From assembly GCA_902786365.1 (NCBI GenBank), contig CADACD010000014.1, positions 1 through 64,000 of the forward strand: a DNA stretch of 64,000 nt, in the 5' to 3' direction. The notes beneath the pieces were generated by a model, which was given only the letters and a program-made list of their open reading frames with translations, did not search any database and was not told the DNA's origin. Both the position numbers and the translations under genes were made by a program. Shown one piece after another: positions 11,801 to 18,283 of the stretch (position 1 is its first letter; each line of letters opens with the position of its first letter). Source of the stretch: an uncultured Lachnospiraceae bacterium. GTDB lineage: Bacteria; Bacillota; Clostridia; Lachnospirales; Lachnospiraceae.

Positions 11801-12538
11801 CCTGAAAAACCGGAGTGCTGTTGCGCCCTCATCTTCTGCTGTCACAACATATTTGAAAACCTGTGTTTCTATTTCGTCTGTTAAAAGAATCGGTGAGAAT
11901 TTTGTGCTATCTGCACTGCTGATAGTGATATCCTGTCCGTTATTGTCGGACTTGGAACAGCTTGTGAAGTTAACATAGAATATGGCATTTGACAGTTCCC
12001 ACAGATAATTTCCGTTAGTGTCTGTAAAAGAGTAAAAATCAAGATATACGATATCCCCCTCATGGAAATAGTCATTATCGACTACTGCTGTACCATCCCA
12101 ATATCCATGTTCAGGTACTGTGGCATGGTAGGTGCTGTGCCATGTCGAAGTATCATTAACATTACTTCCCCTGCCGCCGGCACTCCATGAATTCCACTGG
12201 GTGCTTCTGTCAGGGCTTAAACGATTGAAGGTTACATTATAGGTACTTGCCGGAACCCTGCAGCTCCATGTGATTGAATCGACCTTTGTCATAATATAGT
12301 GGTCATGACCGTAGGTGTTATCGATAAGCTCAAATACTGCGTTATCGTTTCCAAGCCAGTGTTCGGCTGTATCATCTTTAAGGTATAATATCACATATCC
12401 GCCTGATGCTTCTGCTTTTTTTGTAAAGGCATCAAGGCCTATACTTGTTCCTAAAATAACTACCACAAGCAGATAGGATATCATTCTTCTGATGAGCTTT
12501 CCTTTTCTTGTGTTTGAATTTAATAGTACTTTTTCCAT
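2825..12538 (-). CDS. Giant secreted Rhs/YD-repeat polymorphic toxin
   Basis: The 3237-residue protein starts at an ATG after GGAGG. A basic N-terminus and hydrophobic core end near KKAEASGG (about residue 45), a Sec signal. Two carbohydrate-binding-like beta modules follow (to ~265), then PKD/Ig-like segments, a jelly-roll-like segment (~640-795), an acidic Glu/Asn-rich spacer (~880-910) and several Ig-like repeats with TPP-type starts (~1130-1760). The Rhs part begins near residue 1765 (GIPLSLTRNYDSR), continues as dozens of YD repeats, and closes with the Rhs-associated core (YDAYGNQLA, GLYYLRARYMDPATGTFTQRD, DPSGN) at ~2940-3033. The last ~200 residues differ completely: several hydrophobic helices, then a charged helical end. 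By family knowledge, the YD repeats form a shell around a C-terminal toxin released after cleavage near the core. The tip's activity is unknown. The N-terminal domain assignments are approximate. Confidence 0.9.
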   Translation of the reverse strand: MEKVLLNSNTRKGKLIRRMISYLLVVVILGTSIGLDAFTKKAEASGGYVILYLKDDTAEHWLGNDNAVFELIDNTYGHDHYIMTKVDSITWSCRVPASTYNVTFNRLSPDRSTQWNSWSAGGRGSNVNDTSTWHSTYHATVPEHGYWDGTAVVDNDYFHEGDIVYLDFYSFTDTNGNYLWELSNAIFYVNFTSCSKSDNNGQDITISSADSTKFSPILLTDEIETQVFKYVVTAEDEGATALRFFRGNSTTLWNNSVVLNYSDYKAGNNCVKVQGWDNTGYVCPYVPRRHITQIDSAAVSVTGNRKVNRKVELDFHLTGETEYLSQEDTVINIIKIDSNGNEIQAGEGEVFFILDETATRWNHRELIFKQAGNYKISAMATDGYDDFPAETTISVVEDAAPQALFDISCGEGESTDSEAVYVRNSEGTAHIFVTDASVSELGDTISERTYVLYHDADNDGEFSDDEIIDTRQGNQTEVSYELNTVGKYRVVLNIKETFTDTIPSLVDDSVYLRGSCARDFEITNQAPVSAMSMEKSKLSDIIFTVGNADSELLAKYAEVTAGVEEKLAELGIEANVSTVSTSALTAKDTFAWKEYDHQNYQDWDQCLEHHITYNGNDIKMVGYFWAPLKDFLYIKDDDPSRKVFEFDLQRDATDWHSMEGGGFLFNTVVSDEENYIQGYCILVTDSGLKLVQINKTNLSNFRNGSYEYVQYAGRLLQTFGITNVYANHHFKIVVNGNAITVYDGDSIIINEYVLPDDGVEAYGYGPIISHRSHGCYQQSYFTFKNIVMQTITGESLSDVVNNHEWTPGTNHYVINLSETSVPELSDTDRMADVAAALISKDAMFFGIGNENTINQYNSLVNAIDGNGENISLTYAKDNGEDSENEEDHENNEDNENTETDEITVETAVDQIVARIIADIESKDYSIGYTITTDEKVTYKDTYSDPEGDATGEEIWEYLYDASVFGEEETGPETIQRSEPVTMFTNAGAYTVTHRVSDNPTQENNALDTYIRWADTDEYQKLILAQNRPAASVTVTTTQKPSDANTCMVNVIYESEDPDHPSDVRKGIREEKFYYKEMGEAEWTEGRFPTEVTMGTTYLIKYEVKDIEGTWSRPAVQAVRTSEAREYVRPDDNTPPQCSIIVSKETVETGEALYIEAIATDDYGVTGISLKVNGTEIAVQPGRYAYVPDEAGKIEITLTATDICGNEGTAEKTVRVTDKSDTTPPAIIITSPKNGTVTGNVDIIGSITDDRALASYRVVQSRVVTGEQEEPEEGQTQEDQTDGQEETVLAEGTEEIIDGTIATVETDTLEAGVYKIEITATDKAGLSSSVYMLLTVEHTGSGDRIPPTAVISDIALDNENSLIEIAGTVNDETELKNYTLKVCKKNSAGSDSEEILSVTGTEAKSEEVLGTISTQGLASGDYSVMLTAEDSAGNQTTTKAGFTYTAGTTGDDISRNSDTEPPVIIAELNAEIKGESLNIDLRGTIADASSLVYTVTLGKKQTDGTLSGALIIAAGEEGIDDDEIASYSLKPYETGDYAVIIEAEDAYGNARKTEYTITVTPNGTVDEGYGGETGGEADEPGTGKLNLVLGKTTASVNESVTAYLAYPDTAENVKLVLKNRKTGQETETAIHGRTAEVTAASYGEYEVILSADIGTERQSVSADLWFLDADDDTYPVAEFITPESESIIKTMTDIMGTVSDDKELKYYTLEYKQEGTDDYIELSRGTEPVTDGKLGTLDTTKLLNGRYVLRLTAVDMAGHRVRTERYIYVEGNLKVGNMSIGFTDITSNVAGIPLSLTRNYDSRNKASGDFGTGWSMGLMDIRLKEASDICNGYSQTQTGEKFSTGYYITQTDCHDIIITYGDGTSDRFELMLSPERQALIPIYSVNVSFRCVTNPKVKLSINGDNSAMLYGSSLLFEDLDMLEYHSYILTREDGTKLYLDEQHGLLSMEDANGNKVTVTNAGFKHTDGNGITFTRDAENRIIRAEETDSQSNVINKVEYAYDSSDNLISVTDNAGRTVGYTYDDDHNLIDIIDPSGAAIARNVYDEDGRLAATIDADGNRIEYEHDIDGRTEVVRDRLGNTTVYTYDENGNILKTVDALGNVSLNTYDASNNVLTKTDALGNITSYTYDANNNLITTVNKEGTAISSVYQDNKIVSITKDDLLFGQFEYDANGNVSSVTDANGNTTELEYDSKGNMLSATDKIGVMMSYKYDSNGNVSETKDANGNIVVYTRDTDGRCIKTSALRTTSSGTENIEAYYSYDSDGNVVSKTDPLGNTTHYNYDVLGNLSSMINANGNKTKYEYDSLGNLIKITYCDNTFETFTYDANGNTISATNTYGQTINMTYDKVGRMVSKTYENGGMEKYKYDAVGNVIETENADGAVTKYEYNSMGRNTAVIDAYGNRTEYEYDMDANITKVTDAKGNIFKYEYDLKGNCTKQMMPDESMTVYVYDARGRMTEKTDAEGNHTEYEYDGAGNLVKLTDALGNCTSYQYDECGNLTEITDALGRKTKYEYDSMSRMTKEITAAGAFQTYEYNSSGEIIKFTDFGGNITEYTYDGIGRLEKKSVNGEQTLYSYEDEEGSDTDRLVSVTDRTGTIYYSYDNSGRIISKTDAAQITVGYEYTLSGQVKKITTPYGSTSYEYDLLERLVRVTDHNGNITVYAYDSVGNRTALTYANGIKMQYAYDACSHLIQEDIIDSNENIIKKYIYRRDKNGYPVSIEEVTSDGTLKTEYEYDAAGRLTKETIQNLTQNTLQNITQNTPQNVSGSIVTVYTYDAVGNRLSKLVTSDGDITGITDHDSSQVNTLVTYTYNTDNQLVKEVCGANEAVYTYDLNGNLVSVLNGSTCEQYEYNSQNKLSKYYSSDGNVYTYTYDYEGNRTGKSDGTDEIKYVVDSTGELSYVLAETDGNGVPVKYYTRGTGLISMEKASQVSYYLFDGHGSVSSLSGSSGNISDTYRYDAYGNQLAKTGTTDNVYLYNCEEYDSESGLYYLRARYMDPATGTFTQRDTYQGDVYDALSLHKYLYASANPVVYKDPSGNFSLMEFIVTTCSDISTISSNAIIAFKMKTWVDQVTVAASLFSIGYTVYELFTEEQTIISIIQASVSIGIAVFTIVSIFAKNPPTAAVALGIGAYAFGSDLGELINAIKERDYEEIIIRIILVSIDFISLKAGYKDHLKSEEAIKQYCENLKKSPVQQKLMDLTEKMIKDGDIAYEFVKDALYNIAGKVEYDMFEDIWNMINHIR
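6285..6855. repeat. Direct repeat A, copy inside the full-length Rhs gene
   Basis: This is the partner of the segment at about 1700-2274, in the same orientation. It encodes the junction between the Rhs N-terminal region and the first YD repeats (LYGSSLLFEDLDMLEYHSY onward). The two protein segments are almost the same, with scattered synonymous and conservative differences. Confidence 0.8.
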
Positions 12539-12571
12539 TAAATATCCTCCATTTCTATAAAATAATCTCTC

Positions 12572-12617
12572 GGAATCTCTAAACCCATATCTATAAGGGG
12601 TTCAGATTCCTTTTTTT
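12572..12617 (+). other. Hairpin followed by T-run in the Rhs leader, terminator-like on the plus strand
   Basis: The sequence GGAATCTCTAAACCC pairs imperfectly with GGGTTCAGATTCC and is followed by seven T on the plus strand. No plus-strand gene ends here. On the minus strand it sits in the leader of the Rhs gene, about 35-75 bases before its start. It could end an antisense transcript or simply structure the leader. Confidence 0.4.
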
Positions 12618-12798
12618 ATAAAATCCGCCACTTTTTTGCCAAAAACAGTTGACAAACGCATCAAAAAATGCGGCACTTTGCGCTCTTAATCAAAAGTTAA
12701 ATGTTTTGTCAAAAAATGTATTTATGGCATAATAACATGATTAGCAATATTTGTAAATAGATTATCTGTAATTTAAATCATTTTTAAGTACTTTTTTG

Positions 12799-12816
12799 TC
12801 GACAAAAATCGACAAA
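12799..12816 (-). promoter_or_regulatory. Tandem Spo0A-box-like sites upstream of the Rhs gene
   Basis: On the minus strand TTTGTCGA occurs twice with exactly 10 bp between starts (revcomp at 12799-12806 and 12809-12816). The known Spo0A box is TGTCGAA, so each copy matches six of seven bases. The first copy is also part of a palindrome centred on GTCGAC. A further TTTTGTCAA lies at about 12704-12712. The 513-base gap 12539-13051 otherwise holds only the leader hairpin and the terminator at 12843-12888. Binding by Spo0A or the Spo0A-like regulator at 36201 is an inference. Confidence 0.35.
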
Positions 12817-12842
12817 TCAAAATTGAGATATAATCCTTTTAA

Positions 12843-12888
12843 AAAAATGACGTTAATTTAAATCCAAATTTAAATTAACGTCATTTTT
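12843..12888 (-). terminator. Terminator after the CheW-like gene
   Basis: A perfect 21-bp inverted repeat with a 4-base loop (CCAA) is bounded by A-runs on one side and T-runs on the other, so it could work in both directions. It lies about 165 bases beyond the stop of the CheW-like gene and insulates it from the Rhs gene. Confidence 0.8.
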
Positions 12889-13051
12889 CCCTTTAACAAA
12901 AGTAAATCAAGAATATCGGATAGAATTTTCCTGCATTTTTACTTATTTTTTCCTCATTCATGATTCATAATTCCTATACACATTTACAATAAATCCTGTC
13001 TCGCCATATAATCTAATACCGATAACCAATGTTATCTCTATAATTGTTTGA

Positions 13052-13438
13052 TTAACGGCATAGTGCCACTATTTCATTTAAATCAAGTATTTTAATTTCC
13101 TTTTCTTCACAATGAAATACTTCGCTTTCTATCTGACTTTTATTGATATTTTGAATACCAATAACATCATGTACATGAAGAGCAATATATGAATTTGAAA
13201 CTTTAGTAATGATGACCATGTCATTTGCATTGTTTATCTCTTTAAGATGAAATAATCTTGGCAGATTAACTGCTGTAATCACGTTATCACGCAGTATAAA
13301 TAAACCTTCAATACATTCATGTGTGTTATGTATACGGGTTAGTTTAGGATATAATAAAACCTCATCTACATATGATATATCAATTGCATAGAAATTTTTG
13401 TCAATTTCAAATTCAAGTAAATTTATTTCATCTCTCAT
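13052..13438 (-). CDS. CheW-like protein
   Basis: The 128-residue protein is a single CheW-type domain. It has the typical opening (LLEFEIDKNFYAIDISYVDEVL), the mid-domain IEGLFILRDNVITAVNLPRLF, matching the family pattern for a conserved turn before the second barrel, and an I-L-D-L-N-E end. CheW proteins couple receptors to the CheA kinase. No receptor, CheA or other chemotaxis gene is visible in this window. The gene has a GGGAG ribosome-binding site and follows a two-component pair by 47 bases, so it is probably co-transcribed with it. It may be a stand-alone regulator rather than a classical chemotaxis adaptor. Confidence 0.8.
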   Translation of the reverse strand: MRDEINLLEFEIDKNFYAIDISYVDEVLLYPKLTRIHNTHECIEGLFILRDNVITAVNLPRLFHLKEINNANDMVIITKVSNSYIALHVHDVIGIQNINKSQIESEVFHCEEKEIKILDLNEIVALCR

Positions 13439-13485
13439 ATACTTTTTCTCCCAAAATCAAATTAATCCTATTTATCTATTATATA

Positions 13486-14979
13486 TTATGCTAATTCAAA
13501 GTCAATTTCAAACCAAAATTCCACACCATCTTTGTGGTTAATGACTCCACAGCTCTTTTCGTGTGCATTCATAATCGCCTTTACAATTGAAAGACCTATC
13601 CCGCTGCCGCCATACTCACGTGTTCTTGCTTTGTCAACTTTATAAAATTTTACCCAGATATTTTCTAGTTCAGATTCCGGAATAGGATTACCTGAATTAT
13701 AAACAGATACTCTTAGTATCTTATCATGAATCTCTTCAGAAATTCGAACTACTTTTTCGCCTGTTGCATAATGAAGGGCATTTGTGATATAATTCGTGAT
13801 AACTTCTTCTATTTTGAATTCATCAGCATAAACATATCTTTGTTCATTTCCGGAAAAATCAATTTTAATGTCATATTGTTTGATAAGATAGTCAAGAGAA
13901 TTGATCACTCCATTTATTACCATATTAATGTCAAACTTCTCATACTGGATTTTATTACTTCCAAATTCTAGCTGATTTAATGACAAAAGGCTTTTTACCA
14001 TCTTATTCATTTTATTTGCTTCATCCATAATGACAGAACAATAAAATTCTCTTGATTCCTCATCATCATTGATACATTCACTTAATCCTTCTGCATACCC
14101 CTGAATCAATGCAATCGGCGTTTTTAGTTCGTGAGAAACATTTGAGATGAAATCTTTTCTCATTTCATCAATTTCTTCCTTTTTTTCAATATCCTTCAAC
14201 AAGTCAGAATTCACTTGCTTCAATTCAATAATGGTAGCTTCGAGTTTATCCGACAGCTCATTCATGCTGTTTCCTAAAATACCAATTTCATCATCTGCAT
14301 CTTCGTCATATTTTATATCAAAATTCAGTTTTGACATTTCTTTGGAAATTTTTGCAAGTTTTAAGATAGGTTTGGTAAATTCTTTTGAAATAAAAAGCGC
14401 AATGATAATTCCAAAGAATGATACCACAAGTCCTATTCGTGCATAAAACTGCATTGAAATTTTGACACTCTCATTAATAGCCTCAACCGGCATTCTTATC
14501 AGGAAAATCATATTGGTATTAAAAAAACCTGATACTTCCAAATATCCATTTTCATAACTTCCTGATTTCTGATGCAGATTACATCCCCCGACTATATAAT
14601 CAGATGTCTGTTTGATAACTTTATAATCAGAGGGATTAATTCCAAAATTAATGTCTACAAGTCGTTTCTTTAGGATTTCTCCATTACCATATAGAAACTC
14701 TATATTGTCCGATGTATCTACAATGATAATAATAATCCCGTATTTTTCACATACAGATACAATTTCCTTGATATTCTCATCATCAACAGATTCATTTTTT
14801 TGTATAATCTGATAGATTTCATCATATCCTTTTAACAGGTTTTTCTGTTTTGTAGACAGATAATATTTCTCCATAAAAAACTGGTTCATTAAGATGTATA
14901 TAAAACATATTCCGGTTGTGATGCAGAGAAGAATCAATGTCAATTTTAATTTTATAGAATATTTTACCTTGGAATTCAT
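13486..14979 (-). CDS. Sensor histidine kinase, HAMP-HisKA-HATPase type
   Basis: The protein of about 497 residues has a membrane helix at ~11-32, an extracytoplasmic sensor region, a second helix at ~178-198, a HAMP linker, a HisKA box (SNVSHELKTP, phospho-accepting His near 281) and a HATPase domain ending with GGSGIGLSIVKA (~455). I prefer the ATG at 14979 because AGAGAGG stands seven bases before it. An upstream in-frame ATG at 15000 overlaps the regulator stop but has only a weak site. It forms a classical operon with the OmpR-type regulator upstream. The signal sensed is not evident; the neighbouring transglutaminase-like gene hints at the cell envelope. Confidence 0.93.
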   Translation of the reverse strand: MNSKVKYSIKLKLTLILLCITTGICFIYILMNQFFMEKYYLSTKQKNLLKGYDEIYQIIQKNESVDDENIKEIVSVCEKYGIIIIIVDTSDNIEFLYGNGEILKKRLVDINFGINPSDYKVIKQTSDYIVGGCNLHQKSGSYENGYLEVSGFFNTNMIFLIRMPVEAINESVKISMQFYARIGLVVSFFGIIIALFISKEFTKPILKLAKISKEMSKLNFDIKYDEDADDEIGILGNSMNELSDKLEATIIELKQVNSDLLKDIEKKEEIDEMRKDFISNVSHELKTPIALIQGYAEGLSECINDDEESREFYCSVIMDEANKMNKMVKSLLSLNQLEFGSNKIQYEKFDINMVINGVINSLDYLIKQYDIKIDFSGNEQRYVYADEFKIEEVITNYITNALHYATGEKVVRISEEIHDKILRVSVYNSGNPIPESELENIWVKFYKVDKARTREYGGSGIGLSIVKAIMNAHEKSCGVINHKDGVEFWFEIDFELA

Positions 14980-14999
14980 ATAAACCTCTCTTTTTGCCA

Positions 15000-15674
15000 T
15001 TATATCTCAAACTTATATCCCATTCCCCAGATTGTTTTGATATATTCGCCGGCAACTCCCAGCTTGCTTCTGAGTTTTTTGACATGTGTATCAATCGTTC
15101 TTGCATCACCAAAATAGTCATAATTCCAGACATTATTTAATATCTTTTCCCTTGATAATGCAATATTTTTATTCTCAATAAAATAGACAAGTAACTCAAA
15201 TTCCTTAAAACTTAATTCAATATTCTCACCATTAACTGTCACCTGATGTGCAGCTTTGTTTAATTGAATCATACCTGCATCAACGATTTCGCTTGTGTCT
15301 AATTTATTCGCCCTTCTCAAAATGGAATCAACTCTCGCAACTAAAATTTTAGGACTAAATGGTTTTGAGATATATTCATCAACGCCCAGTTCAAATCCCA
15401 ACAGCTCATCACTTTCCTCTGATTTCGCTGTGAGCATCACAATAGGTACTCTTGATTCTTTTCTAAGCTCACGGCATACTTCCCAGCCATCCATCTTTGG
15501 CATCATCACATCTAATATAACAAGTGCAATATCTTTATTAGTATAAAATTGTTCCAAAGCTTCTTCACCATTAGAAGCCTCTATTACTGTATATCCTTTT
15601 TTTGATAAAAAGTCATTGACAAGTTTTCGCATTCTGCTTTCATCATCAACAACAAGAATTTTCAAATCATTCAT
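15000..15674 (-). CDS. OmpR/PhoB-family response regulator
   Basis: The receiver domain carries the acidic pair (VVDDES), the phospho-accepting Asp in LVILDVMMPKMDG (near residue 52), the Thr in VMLTAKS and the Lys in YISKPFSP. A winged-helix DNA-binding domain follows (ELLVYFIENKN, then DTHVKKLRSKLG and IKTIWGMGYKFE). The start at 15674 gives the usual family N-terminus (MNDLKILVVDDE). An in-frame ATG at 15695 is possible, but no ribosome-binding site precedes it. It is translationally linked to the kinase downstream and is divergent from the transglutaminase-like gene, a candidate target. Confidence 0.95.
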   Translation of the reverse strand: MNDLKILVVDDESRMRKLVNDFLSKKGYTVIEASNGEEALEQFYTNKDIALVILDVMMPKMDGWEVCRELRKESRVPIVMLTAKSEESDELLGFELGVDEYISKPFSPKILVARVDSILRRANKLDTSEIVDAGMIQLNKAAHQVTVNGENIELSFKEFELLVYFIENKNIALSREKILNNVWNYDYFGDARTIDTHVKKLRSKLGVAGEYIKTIWGMGYKFEI

Positions 15675-15893
15675 AATCAGTACCGGACCTTTCATTTATT
15701 TCATGATATTTATTGTAGCAGTAAAATATGGTTAATCTGTGAATTAGAATAATAAGTTCTGTTACTCTTTTAAGTGTTAGCAGATAAATTGCTTATTTAT
15801 CAGAAATTACGAGAAATTTAAATCCATAATCAATTGATTACTTCTCACAGTAATGTTATTTTAGCATAATTTTTACAAATCTAAAACAATGTT

Positions 15894-15922
15894 TTGACTT
15901 TATGTTCATTTTAATGCATAAT
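15894..15922 (+). promoter_or_regulatory. Sigma-A-type promoter for the transglutaminase-like gene
   Basis: TTGACT (15894-15899) and CATAAT (15917-15922) are 17 bp apart. Initiation near 15929 would fit the TTG start at 15983 and argues against the longer upstream ATG frame that begins at 15902. Confidence 0.6.
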
Positions 15923-15982
15923 AGAATTACGATTTATAGAATGATTATGATAAAGAGACGGAAAATGATTGGAGGTTCCAAC

Positions 15983-16828
15983 TTGAGAACAAAACGAGTG
16001 TTATTTATATTTATTATTTTATCCATTTTTACTTATATTTATATTTTCGAAATGCAGGATGATATTTTTCCTGATTATTCAGTGGATGATGATATAGTGG
16101 ATAAGATAATACTGGAAAATATACGTTCTGATATGAGTGAGTACGAAAAAGTACTGGCAATACACGATTACATTGTTTTATCAACAACGTATGATATTAA
16201 AAATTTAAATAACAATACAATTCCCGACCTTGATTATACTGCAAAAGGTGTTCTTGAAAACAAAATCGGTGTGTGCCGCGGATATTCAGAGGCTTTTAAA
16301 TTATTGATGGATAAACTTGGTATAGAATGTGAAATCATGACAGGGAGAGCTGATGGTGTATCACATGCATGGAATGTAGTTAAAATTGATAATAAATGGT
16401 ATCAGATTGACTGCACTTATGACGATCCTTTGGATAATGAAGATTCCGAAGGCGAAAGTGATAATCTCAGATATGATTACTTTTTAATCACAGATGACCA
16501 GATGTATATTGACCATACACCGGATAAAGACAGTAAATCATATGATTGTTTTTATGAAGACTATATGTATATGGAAAAGGTTCCGGGCGTACCTTATTAT
16601 ATTCTTAAAAATATACATTTAATACCTAATGCATTGATTCAGGTGGTTGATTCGGGCACACGTTCAGTTACATTTTATTTTCCTGATAATATGGATTTTG
16701 AAAACAGTGGCATATCTGACGAAATCGCTACTTCACTTGGTCGTAATAAGACATCTTTTTCAACCTTTTCCTATACTCCGGTAGCAAAATGTGGGAAATA
16801 TTATTACTCTACAATATCTGTGCAGTAA
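15983..16828 (+). CDS. Membrane-anchored transglutaminase-like protein
   Basis: The start is a TTG preceded by GGAGG with seven bases between. The 281-residue product begins with a basic stretch and one membrane helix (residues ~5-22), so the rest is probably outside the cell. The core is a transglutaminase/protease-like fold with the Cys in GVCRGYSEAF, the His in GVSHAWNVV and the Asp in YQIDCTYDDP, the usual catalytic triad. Upstream comes the family's helical lead-in (YEKVLAIHDYIV). Such bacterial proteins are usually proteases or cross-linkers acting on surface proteins or cell wall; the substrate is unknown. It has its own promoter and is divergent from the two-component genes. Confidence 0.88.
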   Translation: MRTKRVLFIFIILSIFTYIYIFEMQDDIFPDYSVDDDIVDKIILENIRSDMSEYEKVLAIHDYIVLSTTYDIKNLNNNTIPDLDYTAKGVLENKIGVCRGYSEAFKLLMDKLGIECEIMTGRADGVSHAWNVVKIDNKWYQIDCTYDDPLDNEDSEGESDNLRYDYFLITDDQMYIDHTPDKDSKSYDCFYEDYMYMEKVPGVPYYILKNIHLIPNALIQVVDSGTRSVTFYFPDNMDFENSGISDEIATSLGRNKTSFSTFSYTPVAKCGKYYYSTISVQ

Positions 16829-16928
16829 TTGTTACTATAATGTAATAACAATGCAAATCCATCTATAAAAATGAATTGTTTTCCAGCTGCACTACTGTTT
16901 TTAAATTTTCAAATATCGTAAAAATCTA

Positions 16929-16973
16929 AAAGTGAATTGTACTTGCAATTTTATTGCAAATACAATTCACTTT
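16929..16973. terminator. Bidirectional terminator between the transglutaminase-like gene and tmRNA
   Basis: Arms of 21 bases pair with one mismatch (AAAGTGAATTGTACTTGCAAT against its complement) around a 3-base loop. It lies between convergent transcripts and has T-rich sequence on the minus-strand exit side. The rest of 16829-17062 shows no coding potential. Confidence 0.7.
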
Positions 16974-17062
16974 CTTAATTACTTGAGTGCAATTTAATTA
17001 TATTGTATGCCATCATTAATATGATATTTGATTTCTCTCAAAAATCCAACATCTTTCAATAA

Positions 17063-17405
17063 TGGAGCTGAGGGGAATCGAACCCCTGTCCGAAGCCCTA
17101 TCCCTCAAGGCATCTCCCACTACAGTCAATGTTTTAACATTCCCTCAATCATACGCCCACCGACAGGCTTACAATCTTAGTAGCTTCATCAATCTTTCAA
17201 AACCTCAAAGCTTTGGTAATGAAGTGCCTCGCAAGGTCGATGCCGAACACTTAAGCAGCGAGTGACTTAAGGTCGACAGCTGCCACTAGGCAGCGTACGC
17301 TAAATTTTCGTTTGCGTTTAATTTTAAAATCTGAGTTTTAACGTGGTCCCAGTCCACGAGTGGCTTCCCTGACTTCAAAAACCCCGTCGAAACCAGTACA
17401 ACCCC
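17063..17405 (-). ncRNA. ssrA: Transfer-messenger RNA (tmRNA)
   Basis: Read on the minus strand, the 5' end GGGGTTG pairs with CAGCTCC at the 3' end to form the tRNA-like acceptor stem. GGTTCGATTCCCC forms the T arm and GGTTTCGACGGGG the conserved 5' region. The tag frame reads ANENLAYAA followed by TAG (stop at 17286-17288), giving the tag (A)ANENLAYAA by analogy with the E. coli resume site. CCA is not encoded. tmRNA with SmpB releases stalled ribosomes and tags the incomplete protein for proteolysis. It is a single-molecule (one-piece) form, transcribed from its own promoter. Confidence 0.97.
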
Positions 17406-17442
17406 GAAAATGCTATACTGTTTTACAAACGATGTACAGTAT

Positions 17443-17471
17443 ATATTACAATTATTTTTTTTGAATGTCAA
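17443..17471 (-). promoter_or_regulatory. Promoter of tmRNA
   Basis: On the minus strand TTGACA (17466-17471) and TAATAT (17443-17448) are 17 bp apart. Transcription would begin about 30 bases before the mature 5' end, as expected for a precursor processed by RNase P. Confidence 0.65.
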
Positions 17472-17557
17472 GACTGAATTTTTGTAATTTGCATTTCTAT
17501 TGTTGCTTCACTGATTTAAAAAAATACAGACAGCCACCAGATTAATTAACACACATC

Positions 17558-18154
17558 TTACTTATCTGATAATGGAATTGATGTACATATCATAATGGCT
17601 GATGAAAGAAAACAAAGCCAATAACCAAGTGCATTTGTCATTCCGCTATCAACATCTACCTTTCCACATATCATTGCTGCTATAAGAAAAACGAAAAATA
17701 ATGTTGCATACACTTCCATCATACCATAATTGAAAACTTTCGATATAAAATCGGTTCCATTTACTGACTTCTTTGAAATAAAGTTGATTAATGCGCCAAG
17801 CACCAAAATCACCTCTAACACAACCATAGCCGCCAAAAAAACGATATATGTATTCTTTAGCATGCTCTTATCTCCCAGACCTCCATCAAAATACTTTTGA
17901 AAAAGATAAAAGTGCGTGTATTCACCTTTGATACTAAGTGCCTTAATCCCCAGTTTTGAATTTGGCTTTCTTGTATAGTCATATTCAAATAATGGTATGG
18001 CAAATGTCACAACGATATTTAATATTGCTGCAACTAGAAACAGAAAAGAATATACAGTTTTCTTTTTATGAACATATTTTTCATATTTACTTTGATTCCT
18101 GTATAACTCCATCTTATCTTCTTCTGAAATTTTTGCTTTCTTACTGGCTCCCAT
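17558..18154 (-). CDS. Uncharacterised four-helix membrane protein
   Basis: I do not recognise the family. The 198-residue protein has a basic cytoplasmic N-terminus of about 35 residues. Four hydrophobic segments follow, at about 36-56 (VYSFLFLVAAILNIVVTFAI), 102-125, 146-165 and 172-193. A soluble loop rich in Tyr, Lys and Asp lies between the first two. The start has a GGAG site. It stands alone between tmRNA and rng, in the place where rplU-ysxB-rpmA usually follow rng in related Clostridia. No function can be suggested. Confidence 0.8.
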   Translation of the reverse strand: MGASKKAKISEEDKMELYRNQSKYEKYVHKKKTVYSFLFLVAAILNIVVTFAIPLFEYDYTRKPNSKLGIKALSIKGEYTHFYLFQKYFDGGLGDKSMLKNTYIVFLAAMVVLEVILVLGALINFISKKSVNGTDFISKVFNYGMMEVYATLFFVFLIAAMICGKVDVDSGMTNALGYWLCFLSSAIMICTSIPLSDK

Positions 18155-18283
18155 AATTTCTTCTCCTTTTTTATAACATTATCTTATTAAATTGTAACAA
18201 AAAAATACGTTTCAGTCAACCTATAAATATAATTTTTGCACAAATTATAGTCCCTATTCTATATCTACCAAATAATACATTAA

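Noticed and set aside
17062..17471. Short frames on both strands over the tmRNA gene
   Set aside because: The region is fully explained as tmRNA. One of the frames simply reads through the tag sequence.
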